Below, piece after piece: positions 8,468 through 15,569 of a DNA stretch of 17,918 nt. The notes under the pieces are model-generated. The model saw only the letters and a program-made list of their open reading frames with translations, was not told where the DNA came from and made no database searches. The stretch lies in the NCBI GenBank assembly GCA_903888395.1, contig CAISTO010000021.1, positions 1 to 17,918 of the forward strand. Direction: 5' to 3'. Both the position numbers and the translations under genes were made by a program. The DNA is from an uncultured Bacteroidota bacterium. Its GTDB lineage: Bacteria > Bacteroidota > Bacteroidia > UKL13-3. Positions within the stretch are counted from its first letter, which is position 1, and every line of letters begins with the position of its first letter.

Positions 8468-8490
8468 CGAATTTAGGATTTAGGATTTAA
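8468..8490. repeat. AGGATTT heptamer repeats upstream of the radical SAM gene
   Basis: CGAATTT, AGGATTT and AGGATTT follow in 7-base phase at 8468, 8475 and 8482, ending in a T-rich stretch. It lies in the same 209-base intergenic space as the AAATTCG array. Confidence 0.6.
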
Positions 8491-8555
8491 TTTTTTTTCT
8501 TTTTGCCCTGAAAGTGTGCAACAAAACTCACTGTACTCATTTGACACAATAAAAC

Positions 8556-8563
8556 TATATTTG
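8556..8563 (+). promoter_or_regulatory. Bacteroidota -7 element for the radical SAM gene
   Basis: TATATTTG matches the TAnnTTTG consensus exactly and ends 17 bases before the start codon. The only nearby TTG (8541-8543) is too close (12 bases) for the usual -33 spacing, so the upstream half is poor. Confidence 0.5.
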
Positions 8564-8580
8564 CCTTTTTAAAATCATCA

Positions 8581-10248
8581 ATGCGCATATTATTAACTAC
8601 GCTTAACGCCAAATATATTCATATCAATCTTGCCATCAGACTTTTGTTTGAGTTAAATAAAGATAAAAAAGGCTTGGAATGGAAAGAATTTACCATTAAA
8701 GAAGACAAAGCTGGAATTGCAGCTTTCTGCAAAGATTTTGAAATCATTGCTTTCAGTTGCTATATATGGAATATTCAGCAAACACTAGAAGTGGCACGTT
8801 TAATAAAAGCAATTAATAAAGACATAAAAATATTATTAGGCGGACCAGAAGTAAGTTATGAATACAACGATGTTATTGGATTAGATGAAGTAGATTATAT
8901 CATTACAGGCGAGGGAGAAACTCCTTTTAAAGAATTTATCAATAGCTATCCAAACATAGAAAATGTTCCAAATTTAGTATTTAAAAAAGACGGAAAAGTG
9001 AAAGAAAACTTGCCCGCTCCCATGTTTGATTTAACTAATTACACCAACTTTAATCCTTATATAAACGATAAACCCGAAGACCTATACAACAAAGTTTGCT
9101 ATGTAGAAACCAGTCGTGGTTGTCCTTATAAATGTGAGTTTTGTTTGGCTAGTTTAGACAATAAAGTACGTACACTACCAATAGACGATATCAAAACAAA
9201 TTTGCTGTATTTGATGGAACATGGACGTGTAGTAAAGTTTTTAGATAGAACTTTCAATGTAAAAAAAGATTTCACCATTGATATTTTTAAATTCATATTG
9301 GCAAACCACAAATCGAATAATGTTTTTCAGTTTGAAATTACTGCCGATATTGTCCATCCCGATATTGTTCAATTTATTCAAGAACATGTTCCAAAAGGAT
9401 TATTCCGTTTTGAAATTGGTATTCAAACAGTAAATCAACAAGCGAATTTACAAGTAAGCAGGAAACAAAATTTTGATAAAACCAGTGCAGTTATCAAAAC
9501 GCTAGACAATAAAATAGAAATGCATTTAGACCTCATCGTAGGTTTGCCTTTAGATTATTGGAACGATATAAAATACAGCATTGAGGAAGTTTTTAAACTT
9601 CATCCACCGGAGTTACAATTAGGCTTTTTAAAGTTTTTAAAAGGAACTCCTATGCGCCATAAATATTTGGAGCACGATTATGTGTACGATCCACTTCCAC
9701 CCTATCAAATTATAAAAAGTAAATATTTAAGCGAAGAAGAGCTTTTAAAAATTACTGTTTTAGAAGAAGCATTAGAAATTTATTGGAATAAAAAACGCGC
9801 ATTTCATACCTTAAAATATGTTTCGAATAACTACAGTATTTTCGACTTTTTATTGGGTTTAGGAAATCTTTTTGCTAGCAAAAGTAATTTCCACAAACAT
9901 GCTTTGGTAACGGTTTATGAAATCATCCATGAATATGCAAAAACTACTTTTCCAAACGATAAAATATTGCTTGATTTAATAGCAATTGATTATTATTTTC
10001 ATCCAAATATTAAACCTAAAACTTTATTTATTGAAGAAATAGAAAGAGCCGAGAGAACCAATATGATTGAGCGATTACGCTTAAATCATCATAAATTCAG
10101 GTTCATTATTATTCCTATCAATTTTGATTTTGAAACATGGCAACAAAGTGAAACTTTAGTTGAAGGAAAGCACCATTTAATTTTCCAATATAATGGAACT
10201 TCAAAACCAGCTGTAATTTTTGACCAGTTGGAAATGGTGAATGTTTAA
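8581..10248 (+). CDS. B12-binding domain radical SAM protein, DUF4080 type
   Basis: Cytoplasmic iron-sulfur enzyme predicted to cleave S-adenosylmethionine, with a cobalamin-binding-like domain; the substrate is unknown. Residues 1-140 form the Rossmann-like B12-binding-type domain (MRILLTTLNAKYIHINLAIRLL, then ILLGGPEVSYEY, ITGEGE). It lacks the DxHxxG cobalamin-ligand motif, as is common in this class. The radical SAM CxxxCxxC cluster is C181, C185 and C188 (RGCPYKCEFC), followed by barrel strands with FEITADI and RFEIGIQTVN. The C-terminal ~190 residues match the DUF4080 tail. At 555 aa the protein is full length. It is a single gene between repeats and a toxin-antitoxin pair, so context gives no substrate. 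A methyltransferase or another tailoring activity is possible. Confidence 0.88.
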   Translation: MRILLTTLNAKYIHINLAIRLLFELNKDKKGLEWKEFTIKEDKAGIAAFCKDFEIIAFSCYIWNIQQTLEVARLIKAINKDIKILLGGPEVSYEYNDVIGLDEVDYIITGEGETPFKEFINSYPNIENVPNLVFKKDGKVKENLPAPMFDLTNYTNFNPYINDKPEDLYNKVCYVETSRGCPYKCEFCLASLDNKVRTLPIDDIKTNLLYLMEHGRVVKFLDRTFNVKKDFTIDIFKFILANHKSNNVFQFEITADIVHPDIVQFIQEHVPKGLFRFEIGIQTVNQQANLQVSRKQNFDKTSAVIKTLDNKIEMHLDLIVGLPLDYWNDIKYSIEEVFKLHPPELQLGFLKFLKGTPMRHKYLEHDYVYDPLPPYQIIKSKYLSEEELLKITVLEEALEIYWNKKRAFHTLKYVSNNYSIFDFLLGLGNLFASKSNFHKHALVTVYEIIHEYAKTTFPNDKILLDLIAIDYYFHPNIKPKTLFIEEIERAERTNMIERLRLNHHKFRFIIIPINFDFETWQQSETLVEGKHHLIFQYNGTSKPAVIFDQLEMVNV

Positions 10249-10283
10249 AAAAGGAAATATTAATTAAATTTAGAAATAAACAC

Positions 10284-10291
10284 TAAATTTG
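10284..10291 (+). promoter_or_regulatory. -7 element for the toxin-antitoxin pair
   Basis: TAAATTTG is an exact TAnnTTTG match ending 19 bases before the antitoxin start. No convincing TTG is visible at the -33 position. The region is very AT rich. Confidence 0.45.
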
Positions 10292-10310
10292 TGCTATAAA
10301 AAACAAAACG

Positions 10311-10520
10311 ATGAAATACATTTTAGAGATAGCAGAAAACAAATCAGACTTTGCTGAAGAATTTTTTAAAACAATTTCTTTTATAAAAAATGTAAAAGCG
10401 GTTCCATCTAATGAAATAACTAATCCAATTATTTTACAAAATATAGAAGCCTACGAAAAAGGGAAACTTAAGGCATCACCTTTATGCTTGGCAGATTTAA
10501 AAAAAATGCTCAATGATTGA
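10311..10520 (+). CDS. Putative antitoxin paired with YoeB-like toxin
   Basis: A 69-aa protein called as an antitoxin from position: it directly precedes and overlaps by eight bases a YoeB-type toxin gene. Its sequence does not show the YefM/Phd N-terminal DNA-binding pattern usual for YoeB partners. It begins with an amphipathic strand and helix (MKYILEIAENKSDFAEEFFKTISFI) and ends in a helical KGKLKASPLCLADLKKMLND segment that could be the toxin-binding tail. It resembles small DUF2683-like antitoxin proteins, but I am not sure of the family. Autoregulation is expected for such pairs; no operator was identified apart from the -7 element. Confidence 0.7.
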   Translation: MKYILEIAENKSDFAEEFFKTISFIKNVKAVPSNEITNPIILQNIEAYEKGKLKASPLCLADLKKMLND

Positions 10521-10776
10521 GTTAGTTTTTATTCCAAAAGCATGGACTGACTTAGGTTGGTGGATGCAAAATGATATAAAATCTGTCAAAAAAATATACA
10601 AGCTTTTAGAAAATTGTTGTAAAACTCCGTTTGAAGGATTGGGTCAACCAGAGCCACTAAAGGCAAATTATAGTGGATATTGGTCACGAAGAATAAATTT
10701 GGAACATAGAATAATATATAAAGTTGAGGACAAACGAATCGTTGTAATTTCATTATATGGTCATTACCAAAATTAG
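10513..10776 (+). CDS. YoeB/Txe family mRNA interferase toxin
   Basis: An 87-aa RelE-superfamily toxin that would cut mRNA in the ribosomal A site. It follows YoeB closely along its length: an N-terminal strand and helix with W/W (MIELVFIPKAWTDLGWW), KKIYKLLENCCKTPFEGLGQPEPLK, then SGYWSRRINLEHRIIYKV and a C-terminal HY. Aligned to E. coli YoeB E46, R65 and H83, the catalytic set is intact as E47, R66 and H84, so it is probably active. Translation is coupled to the antitoxin by an eight-base overlap. It is convergent with the dinB-like gene 21 bases away, with no clear terminator between them. Confidence 0.92.
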   Translation: MIELVFIPKAWTDLGWWMQNDIKSVKKIYKLLENCCKTPFEGLGQPEPLKANYSGYWSRRINLEHRIIYKVEDKRIVVISLYGHYQN

Positions 10777-10797
10777 AATAAACAACAAAACTTTTCC

Positions 10798-11316
10798 TTA
10801 CAACAAATATTTCTTTTCTATCACAGTTCTGTGATGAATTTCGTGTCCTAATAACATGTAAGCAATGCTTCTTACACTTGCAGGATTATTATTGGCAACG
10901 CCCATTTTATCCCAAGCAGCATTTGCCAACGATTTTAGTATTTCAACAGTAGAACCTCTCACCATAGAAAACTCACGAACCATGTCGTAAATATCTCTTT
11001 TATCGGCCATGCTCGTTTCTACAAATACATTGTGGTCAAAGCCTGCCAAAGGAACTTCAGGATTACGTGCTATTGATAAAATTCTATATTGGAAAACTCT
11101 TTCGCAATCAATAATGTGTTGGAAAATTTCTTTTACAGTCCATTTATTAGCTTCATATTTAAATAATAAAGTTTCCTCATCTAAGCTAGTAAAAAGCTCA
11201 ATGGTTTCCATGCTTTCTTTGTATAATTCGGTGTATAAATCTTCCGATTTTACTAAATTAACATAAGTAGCAATGTAAGGATTAAATAACGATAAGTCAG
11301 GTTTTGTAATTTCCAT
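10798..11316 (-). CDS. DinB-like (DinB_2) metal-binding four-helix protein
   Basis: A 172-aa protein of the DinB/YfiT fold, which often binds a divalent metal with three histidines. Some members are thiol-dependent transferases, but most have no known role. The expected ligands are visible: H67 in VKEIFQHIIDCERVF and the H158/H162 pair in LGHEIHHRTVIEKKYL. WTVKEI and GFDHNVFVE are also typical. The start at 11316 (MEITKPDLSLF) matches where family members usually begin; an in-frame ATG at 11361 would add 15 mostly basic residues. The gene is divergent from the cyanophycin synthetase gene. Nothing in the sequence links it to the SOS response despite the family name. Confidence 0.85.
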   Translation of the reverse strand: MEITKPDLSLFNPYIATYVNLVKSEDLYTELYKESMETIELFTSLDEETLLFKYEANKWTVKEIFQHIIDCERVFQYRILSIARNPEVPLAGFDHNVFVETSMADKRDIYDMVREFSMVRGSTVEILKSLANAAWDKMGVANNNPASVRSIAYMLLGHEIHHRTVIEKKYLL

Positions 11317-11488
11317 TGTGGTTTTTTTTCGAGCCGCAAGTTTAGCAAAAATTTCATTCATTTATTGCAAATTATCATTCATTTTTACGATTTAAACTTT
11401 ACATGTAAATTTATTTTCAAACATTTAATAGTTTTTGTAAAATTTATAAAAACAATAACTATAATTACAAAAAAATACAAATAGCCAA

Positions 11489-14119
11489 ATGAAAATACTT
11501 GATATAAAAACCATGCGCGGACCAAATTATTGGAGTGTACGCAGACATAAATTAATTCAAATGCGTTTGGATTTAGAAGAATTAGAACAAAGCCCTACCA
11601 ATAAAATTGATGGTTTTTCTGAACGTTTAGAAAAAATGTTTCCTAGCATGTTTTCACATAGATGTTCAGAACAAGTAGCTGGTGGTTTTTTTATGCGTGT
11701 AAAAGATGGAACTTGGATGGGACATGTAATAGAACATATTGCACTTGAAATTCAAACATTGGCAGGCATGGAAACTGGCTTTGGCCGAACCCGATCAACC
11801 AGTAAAGAAGGCGTATACAATGTAGTATTTAGCTACATGGAAGAAAAAGCAGGTGTTTTTGCGGCAAGATCTGCCGTAAGAATTGCGGAAGCATTAATAG
11901 CTGGAACCGACTACGACTTAGGAAACGATATTCAAGAACTTAGGGAAATTAGAGAAGATGAAAGATTAGGCCCAAGCACCGGCTGCATTGTAGAAGAAGC
12001 CGTTTCCCGAGGAATTCCTTATATTAGATTAAACAGAAATTCATTGGTTCAGTTGGGTTATGGAATCAATCAAAAACGAATCAGGGCAACCATTGCCAGT
12101 ACTACTGGCAGCATAGCAGTAGACATTGCCTGCGATAAAGAAGAAACAAAAAATTTATTGGGTGCAGCTGAAATTCCAGTTCCCAAAGGACGAATTGTTT
12201 ATGGTGAAGAAGGTTTGGAAGCAGCTATTGAAAGCATCAAATATCCTATTGTTACTAAACCCGTTGATGGAAATCATGGCAAAGGAGCTACCACCGATAT
12301 TAACAATTGGGAAGATGCTGTTAAAGGTTTAGAAGCAGCAAAAGTATATTCTAGAGGTGTTATAGTAGAAAAATTTATTTCAGGATTGGACCATCGTGTT
12401 TTGGTAATTAACTACAAGTTTGTTGCTGCCGCAATCCGTAAACCAGCATCGGTTATTGGTGATGGAAAAAGTACCATTGACGAATTAATTGACATTACAA
12501 ACCTAGATCCACGAAGAGGATTTGGACACGAAAAAACTTTGACAAGTATCAAAGTAGATCAGTTTACTTTAGATATTTTAAAAGATAAAAACCTTACGTT
12601 AGAAAGTGTTTTACCCGAAGGTGAAGAGCTTTGGTTAAAACCAACTGCTAATCTTTCAACTGGTGGAACAGCTACTGACATTACCGACTTAGTTCATCCT
12701 GATAATATTTTTATGTGTGAACGCATTGCACGAATTATTGGTTTAGATATTTGCGGAATTGACATCATGGCTAAAACTTTAAGCGAACCGGTTGCTGAAT
12801 CTGGCGGTGGAGTAATAGAAGTAAATGCTGCTCCTGGTTTCAGAATGCACATAGATCCAGCACAGGGTTTACCAAGAAATGTGGCAGAACCAGTGATTGA
12901 TATGTTATATCCAATAGGAAGTTCAGCACGCATTCCTATCATAGCTATTACAGGTACAAATGGTAAAACTACCACTACCCGATTAATGGCTCACATGGTA
13001 AAAACGATGGGTTATAAAGTGGGTTACACCACTACCGATGGCGTTTATATTCAAAATCAAATGATGATGCGTGGCGATTGTACTGGACCAGTGAGTGCGG
13101 AGTTTGTGTTAAAAGATCCTACCGTTGATTTTGCCGTTTTAGAATGTGCTAGAGGAGGGATATTACGTTCAGGTTTAGGTTTCCACAATTGCGATATTGC
13201 CATAGTAACCAACGTAGCTGAAGACCATTTGGGATTAGGCGATATAGACACCATAGAACAATTAGCAAGAGTAAAAGCAGTAGTTCCCGAAAGTGTTTTA
13301 CCAAGTGGTTATAGCATATTAAATGCCGACAATAAATGGGCAGCTCAAATGGCTAAAGGTTTAGCTTGTAAAGTAGCTTATTTCAGTATGGATGAAAATA
13401 ATCCAATCATCAAAGAACATATAAATGCTGGAGGTTTAGCTGCTATTTATGAAAATGGTTATGTAACAATAAGCAAAGGAACTTGGAAAATTAGGGTAGA
13501 AAAAGTCATCAATATTCCATTAACATTTGGTGGAAAAGCATCGTTTAATATTCAAAATATATTGCCAACTTTAATTGCTGGATTTATCCGTAATTTTAAA
13601 ATTGAAGACATGCGAATTGCATTGCAAACTTTTATTCCTAGTCCGGCACAAACACCAGGACGTATGAATATATTTAATTTTAAAAACTTTCAAGTAATGG
13701 TTGATTACGCTCACAACGCTGCTGGTTTTACTGCAATAGCCGATATGTTAAGTAAAATAAATGCAAAACATGTAGGAATCATTGCTGGTGTTGGCGACAG
13801 ACGAGATGAAGATACCATTGGTTTAGGAAGTGTGGCTGCTAAAATGTTTGATGAAGTAATTATTCGCCAAGATAAAAATTTAAGAGGTAAAACCGAACAA
13901 GATATAATTGACTTGATGATGCGCGGCATTTCAGAAGTAGATGCTAACAAAAAAGTTACTGTAATTAAGAAAGAAACTGAAGCCATAGAATTTGCGATAA
14001 AAAATGCAGCAAAAGGCAGTTTTATTACTATTTGCAGCGATGTAGTTCCAGATGCTTTAGACCAAATTATGAAAATGAAAGAACAAGAAGACGAGGGTTT
14101 GGTTGAGTTTGGTTTGTAG
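11489..14119 (+). CDS. cphA: Cyanophycin synthetase (CphA1 type)
   Basis: Makes cyanophycin, a polymer of an aspartate backbone with arginine side chains, from Asp, Arg and ATP without ribosomes; a nitrogen/carbon store in cytoplasmic granules. At 876 aa it has the complete three-part layout: an N-terminal domain (about 1-160, MRGPNYWS and GTWMGHVIEHIALEIQ), an ATP-grasp domain (about 161-487, K257, the GNHGKG loop at 261-266, and the IEVNAAPG metal region around 443-450) and a Mur-ligase-like domain with the P-loop GTNGKT (489-494), later VDYAHN and GVGDRRDED. The N domain keeps H79-x-x-E82-H83, the type of site reported to cut primers in some CphA1 enzymes. No cyanophycinase or isoaspartyl dipeptidase gene is in the window. 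It is transcribed alone and ends in a strong terminator. Confidence 0.95.
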   Translation: MKILDIKTMRGPNYWSVRRHKLIQMRLDLEELEQSPTNKIDGFSERLEKMFPSMFSHRCSEQVAGGFFMRVKDGTWMGHVIEHIALEIQTLAGMETGFGRTRSTSKEGVYNVVFSYMEEKAGVFAARSAVRIAEALIAGTDYDLGNDIQELREIREDERLGPSTGCIVEEAVSRGIPYIRLNRNSLVQLGYGINQKRIRATIASTTGSIAVDIACDKEETKNLLGAAEIPVPKGRIVYGEEGLEAAIESIKYPIVTKPVDGNHGKGATTDINNWEDAVKGLEAAKVYSRGVIVEKFISGLDHRVLVINYKFVAAAIRKPASVIGDGKSTIDELIDITNLDPRRGFGHEKTLTSIKVDQFTLDILKDKNLTLESVLPEGEELWLKPTANLSTGGTATDITDLVHPDNIFMCERIARIIGLDICGIDIMAKTLSEPVAESGGGVIEVNAAPGFRMHIDPAQGLPRNVAEPVIDMLYPIGSSARIPIIAITGTNGKTTTTRLMAHMVKTMGYKVGYTTTDGVYIQNQMMMRGDCTGPVSAEFVLKDPTVDFAVLECARGGILRSGLGFHNCDIAIVTNVAEDHLGLGDIDTIEQLARVKAVVPESVLPSGYSILNADNKWAAQMAKGLACKVAYFSMDENNPIIKEHINAGGLAAIYENGYVTISKGTWKIRVEKVINIPLTFGGKASFNIQNILPTLIAGFIRNFKIEDMRIALQTFIPSPAQTPGRMNIFNFKNFQVMVDYAHNAAGFTAIADMLSKINAKHVGIIAGVGDRRDEDTIGLGSVAAKMFDEVIIRQDKNLRGKTEQDIIDLMMRGISEVDANKKVTVIKKETEAIEFAIKNAAKGSFITICSDVVPDALDQIMKMKEQEDEGLVEFGL

Positions 14120-14143
14120 CTAATTACAAAAAATTTATAAATT

Positions 14144-14182
14144 AAAAGGCTAGTTGAAATCATTTACAACTAGTCTTTTTTG
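14144..14182 (+). terminator. Intrinsic terminator after cphA
   Basis: AAAAGGCTAGTTG and CAACTAGTCTTTT form a 13-bp stem with one G-T wobble and a nine-base loop, followed by a T tract on the plus strand. The minus strand has a weaker four-T run, so it may also serve the convergent membrane-protein gene. Confidence 0.85.
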
Positions 14183-14207
14183 TTTTACAAAATTCTATTT
14201 TCTATAT

Positions 14208-14951
14208 TTATTTCAACCTCAAACCTTCTTTTATTAAATCCAATGATTGAATAAATTGTCTAAAAGTAACAACTTCTTCATCTTTCATTTTCCCCTTATC
14301 TAATAAGGTTGCTATTGCTTTATTTTGATACAATAAAAAGAATTTTTTAGTCTCTTTTATCATTATAAAATTATCCCATTTTTGAGTTGAGTTTGCTGAT
14401 TCACTTGTTATTTGAATAGCATCATTGGTGAGGATGTAATCAAAATTTCCAAGCAACATTTTATTAGAATGATATAGTTTTTTTATTTGAATATATGTTA
14501 AAATTGGAGAGCCAATCAAGAATCCGGGAAAAATCAATATGAAAAAAATATTGTTTCCATCATATAAACTATCACTGGTTAAGAACATCACAAAATAGAT
14601 TGCCATAGCTCCAAAAATGTAGTAAAATTTAGGTTTTTTATAAGTCAATTCAAATATTAGATTTCTATAATCTACAAAATTAATTTTACCACTAAATTTT
14701 ATAGATAACGTGCCATCAAATTCAATAATTTTATTTGACTCATTTTTCTTAATTAATTTTATTCCTTTTAATATACCTAAAACAAATAATGTAGGAAAAA
14801 TTATCAATGAAGCTATAATGGCAAAAATATTATTGGCTGTTAAATCAACTTCAGAATTAAACGTGGTAGAGAGCGAGTAAACCATGATACCAAAAACCAT
14901 AAAAAACAACACGCATAATGTAATTAAACTCCAACCTAAAATTCTATTCAT
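14208..14951 (-). CDS. Membrane protein with C-terminal YcxB-like domain
   Basis: A 247-aa inner-membrane protein of unknown function. There are four predicted membrane segments: about 5-27 and 43-66, then FYYIFGAMAIYFVMFL near 112-128 and FFILIFPGFLIGSPILTYI near 138-158. The cytoplasmic C-terminal part (about 165-245) has the YcxB-like pattern: a strand-rich segment DYILTNDAIQITSESANSTQKWDNFIMIKETKKFFLLYQNK followed by an F..F helix near the end. It is convergent with cphA and shares the terminator region. It is a single gene, and context gives no clue to function. The base composition is more AT rich than neighbours, consistent with a membrane gene. Confidence 0.65.
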   Translation of the reverse strand: MNRILGWSLITLCVLFFMVFGIMVYSLSTTFNSEVDLTANNIFAIIASLIIFPTLFVLGILKGIKLIKKNESNKIIEFDGTLSIKFSGKINFVDYRNLIFELTYKKPKFYYIFGAMAIYFVMFLTSDSLYDGNNIFFILIFPGFLIGSPILTYIQIKKLYHSNKMLLGNFDYILTNDAIQITSESANSTQKWDNFIMIKETKKFFLLYQNKAIATLLDKGKMKDEEVVTFRQFIQSLDLIKEGLRLK

Positions 14952-15292
14952 ATTCTTTGAATTTATTAAAATTTTCCATTCACAAATACTGATTATTTAT
15001 TCAATAAAGTATATATCTATTTGTGAGCAACGATAATCAATCAATTATTTTTAAACAAGTAACAAATAATTAGTTATTATAAAATTCATTATCAAAAATG
15101 AAAATTATTAAGTTAGAATTCATGAAAATTCAAAAACAAAAGAAATTACAAACTATTCCTATAAAACTGATATTCAGTATTTAATACAAAACTTGTATTT
15201 GAAATAAAAAATAATTTACAATGTAAATAAATTGTGGTTGCTAAAGTCTTAATTAAATATATTTTCGCATAAATTTAAAAACCTAAAATAAT
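14952..15292. other. 341-base AT-rich intergenic region
   Basis: This space lies between divergent genes. It holds the promoter of the DUF2795 gene near its right end (15238-15267). A 28-codon reading frame at 15098-15184 has no recognisable product and looks like chance. No hairpin, repeat array or RNA gene was seen. Confidence 0.5.
15238..15267 (+). promoter_or_regulatory. Promoter of the DUF2795 gene
   Basis: TTG (15238-15240) and TATTTTCG (15260-15267) are separated by 19 bases, the classic spacing of the Bacteroidota -33/-7 promoter; the -7 element differs from TAnnTTTG by one T-to-C change. It ends 25 bases before the start codon. Confidence 0.6.
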
Positions 15293-15514
15293 ATGTATTG
15301 GACACTAGAACTTGCTTCATATTTAGACGATGCGCCTTGGCCAGCCACAAAAGATGAATTAATTGATTACGGAATTAGAAGTGGTGCGCCACTTGAAGTA
15401 ATTGAGAATTTACAAGAAATAGAAGATGACGGAGAGCCTTTTGAAGGTATTGAAGAAATTTGGCCTGATTACCCTACTAAAGAAGATTATTTTTACAACG
15501 AAGATGAGTTGTAA
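15293..15514 (+). CDS. DUF2795 domain protein
   Basis: A 73-aa, strongly acidic cytoplasmic protein of unknown function, very conserved in Bacteroidota. The pattern LASYLDDAPWPATKDELIDYGIRSGAPLEVIENL is the DUF2795 helical domain, and the tail WPDYPTKEDYFYNEDEL is the usual ending of Bacteroidota members. It has its own promoter and a very strong terminator, so it is a single-gene transcription unit, probably well expressed. No partner gene is visible. Confidence 0.88.
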   Translation: MYWTLELASYLDDAPWPATKDELIDYGIRSGAPLEVIENLQEIEDDGEPFEGIEEIWPDYPTKEDYFYNEDEL

Positions 15515-15515
15515 T

Positions 15516-15554
15516 ATAAAAAAAGGAACTTTAATTTAAAGTTCCTTTTTTTAT
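15516..15554. terminator. Perfect palindromic bidirectional terminator
   Basis: Bases 15516-15554 form a perfect 39-base palindrome centred on T15535: GGAACTTTAA against its complement, flanked by seven A and seven T. Either strand gives a hairpin followed by a T run. It lies between the convergent DUF2795 and Fic-like genes and should end both transcripts. Confidence 0.9.
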
Positions 15555-15569
15555 GCGTTATAATTTCTA

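Noticed and set aside
11425..11440. TAGTTTTTG as a -7 element for cphA
   Set aside because: It has one base too many between TA and TTTG and no TTG at the right distance, so I did not list it as a promoter.
12694..12975. 93-aa minus-strand reading frame opposite cphA
   Set aside because: It covers the ATP-grasp/P-loop coding region in reverse and shows no family features.
13711..14163. 150-aa minus-strand reading frame opposite cphA
   Set aside because: It is antisense to the conserved Mur-ligase domain of cphA, and its serine/isoleucine-rich sequence is the usual shadow of a coding strand.
15098..15184. 28-codon reading frame in the long intergenic region
   Set aside because: Lysine/isoleucine-rich composition expected of random AT-rich DNA, with no recognisable domain and no supporting signal.
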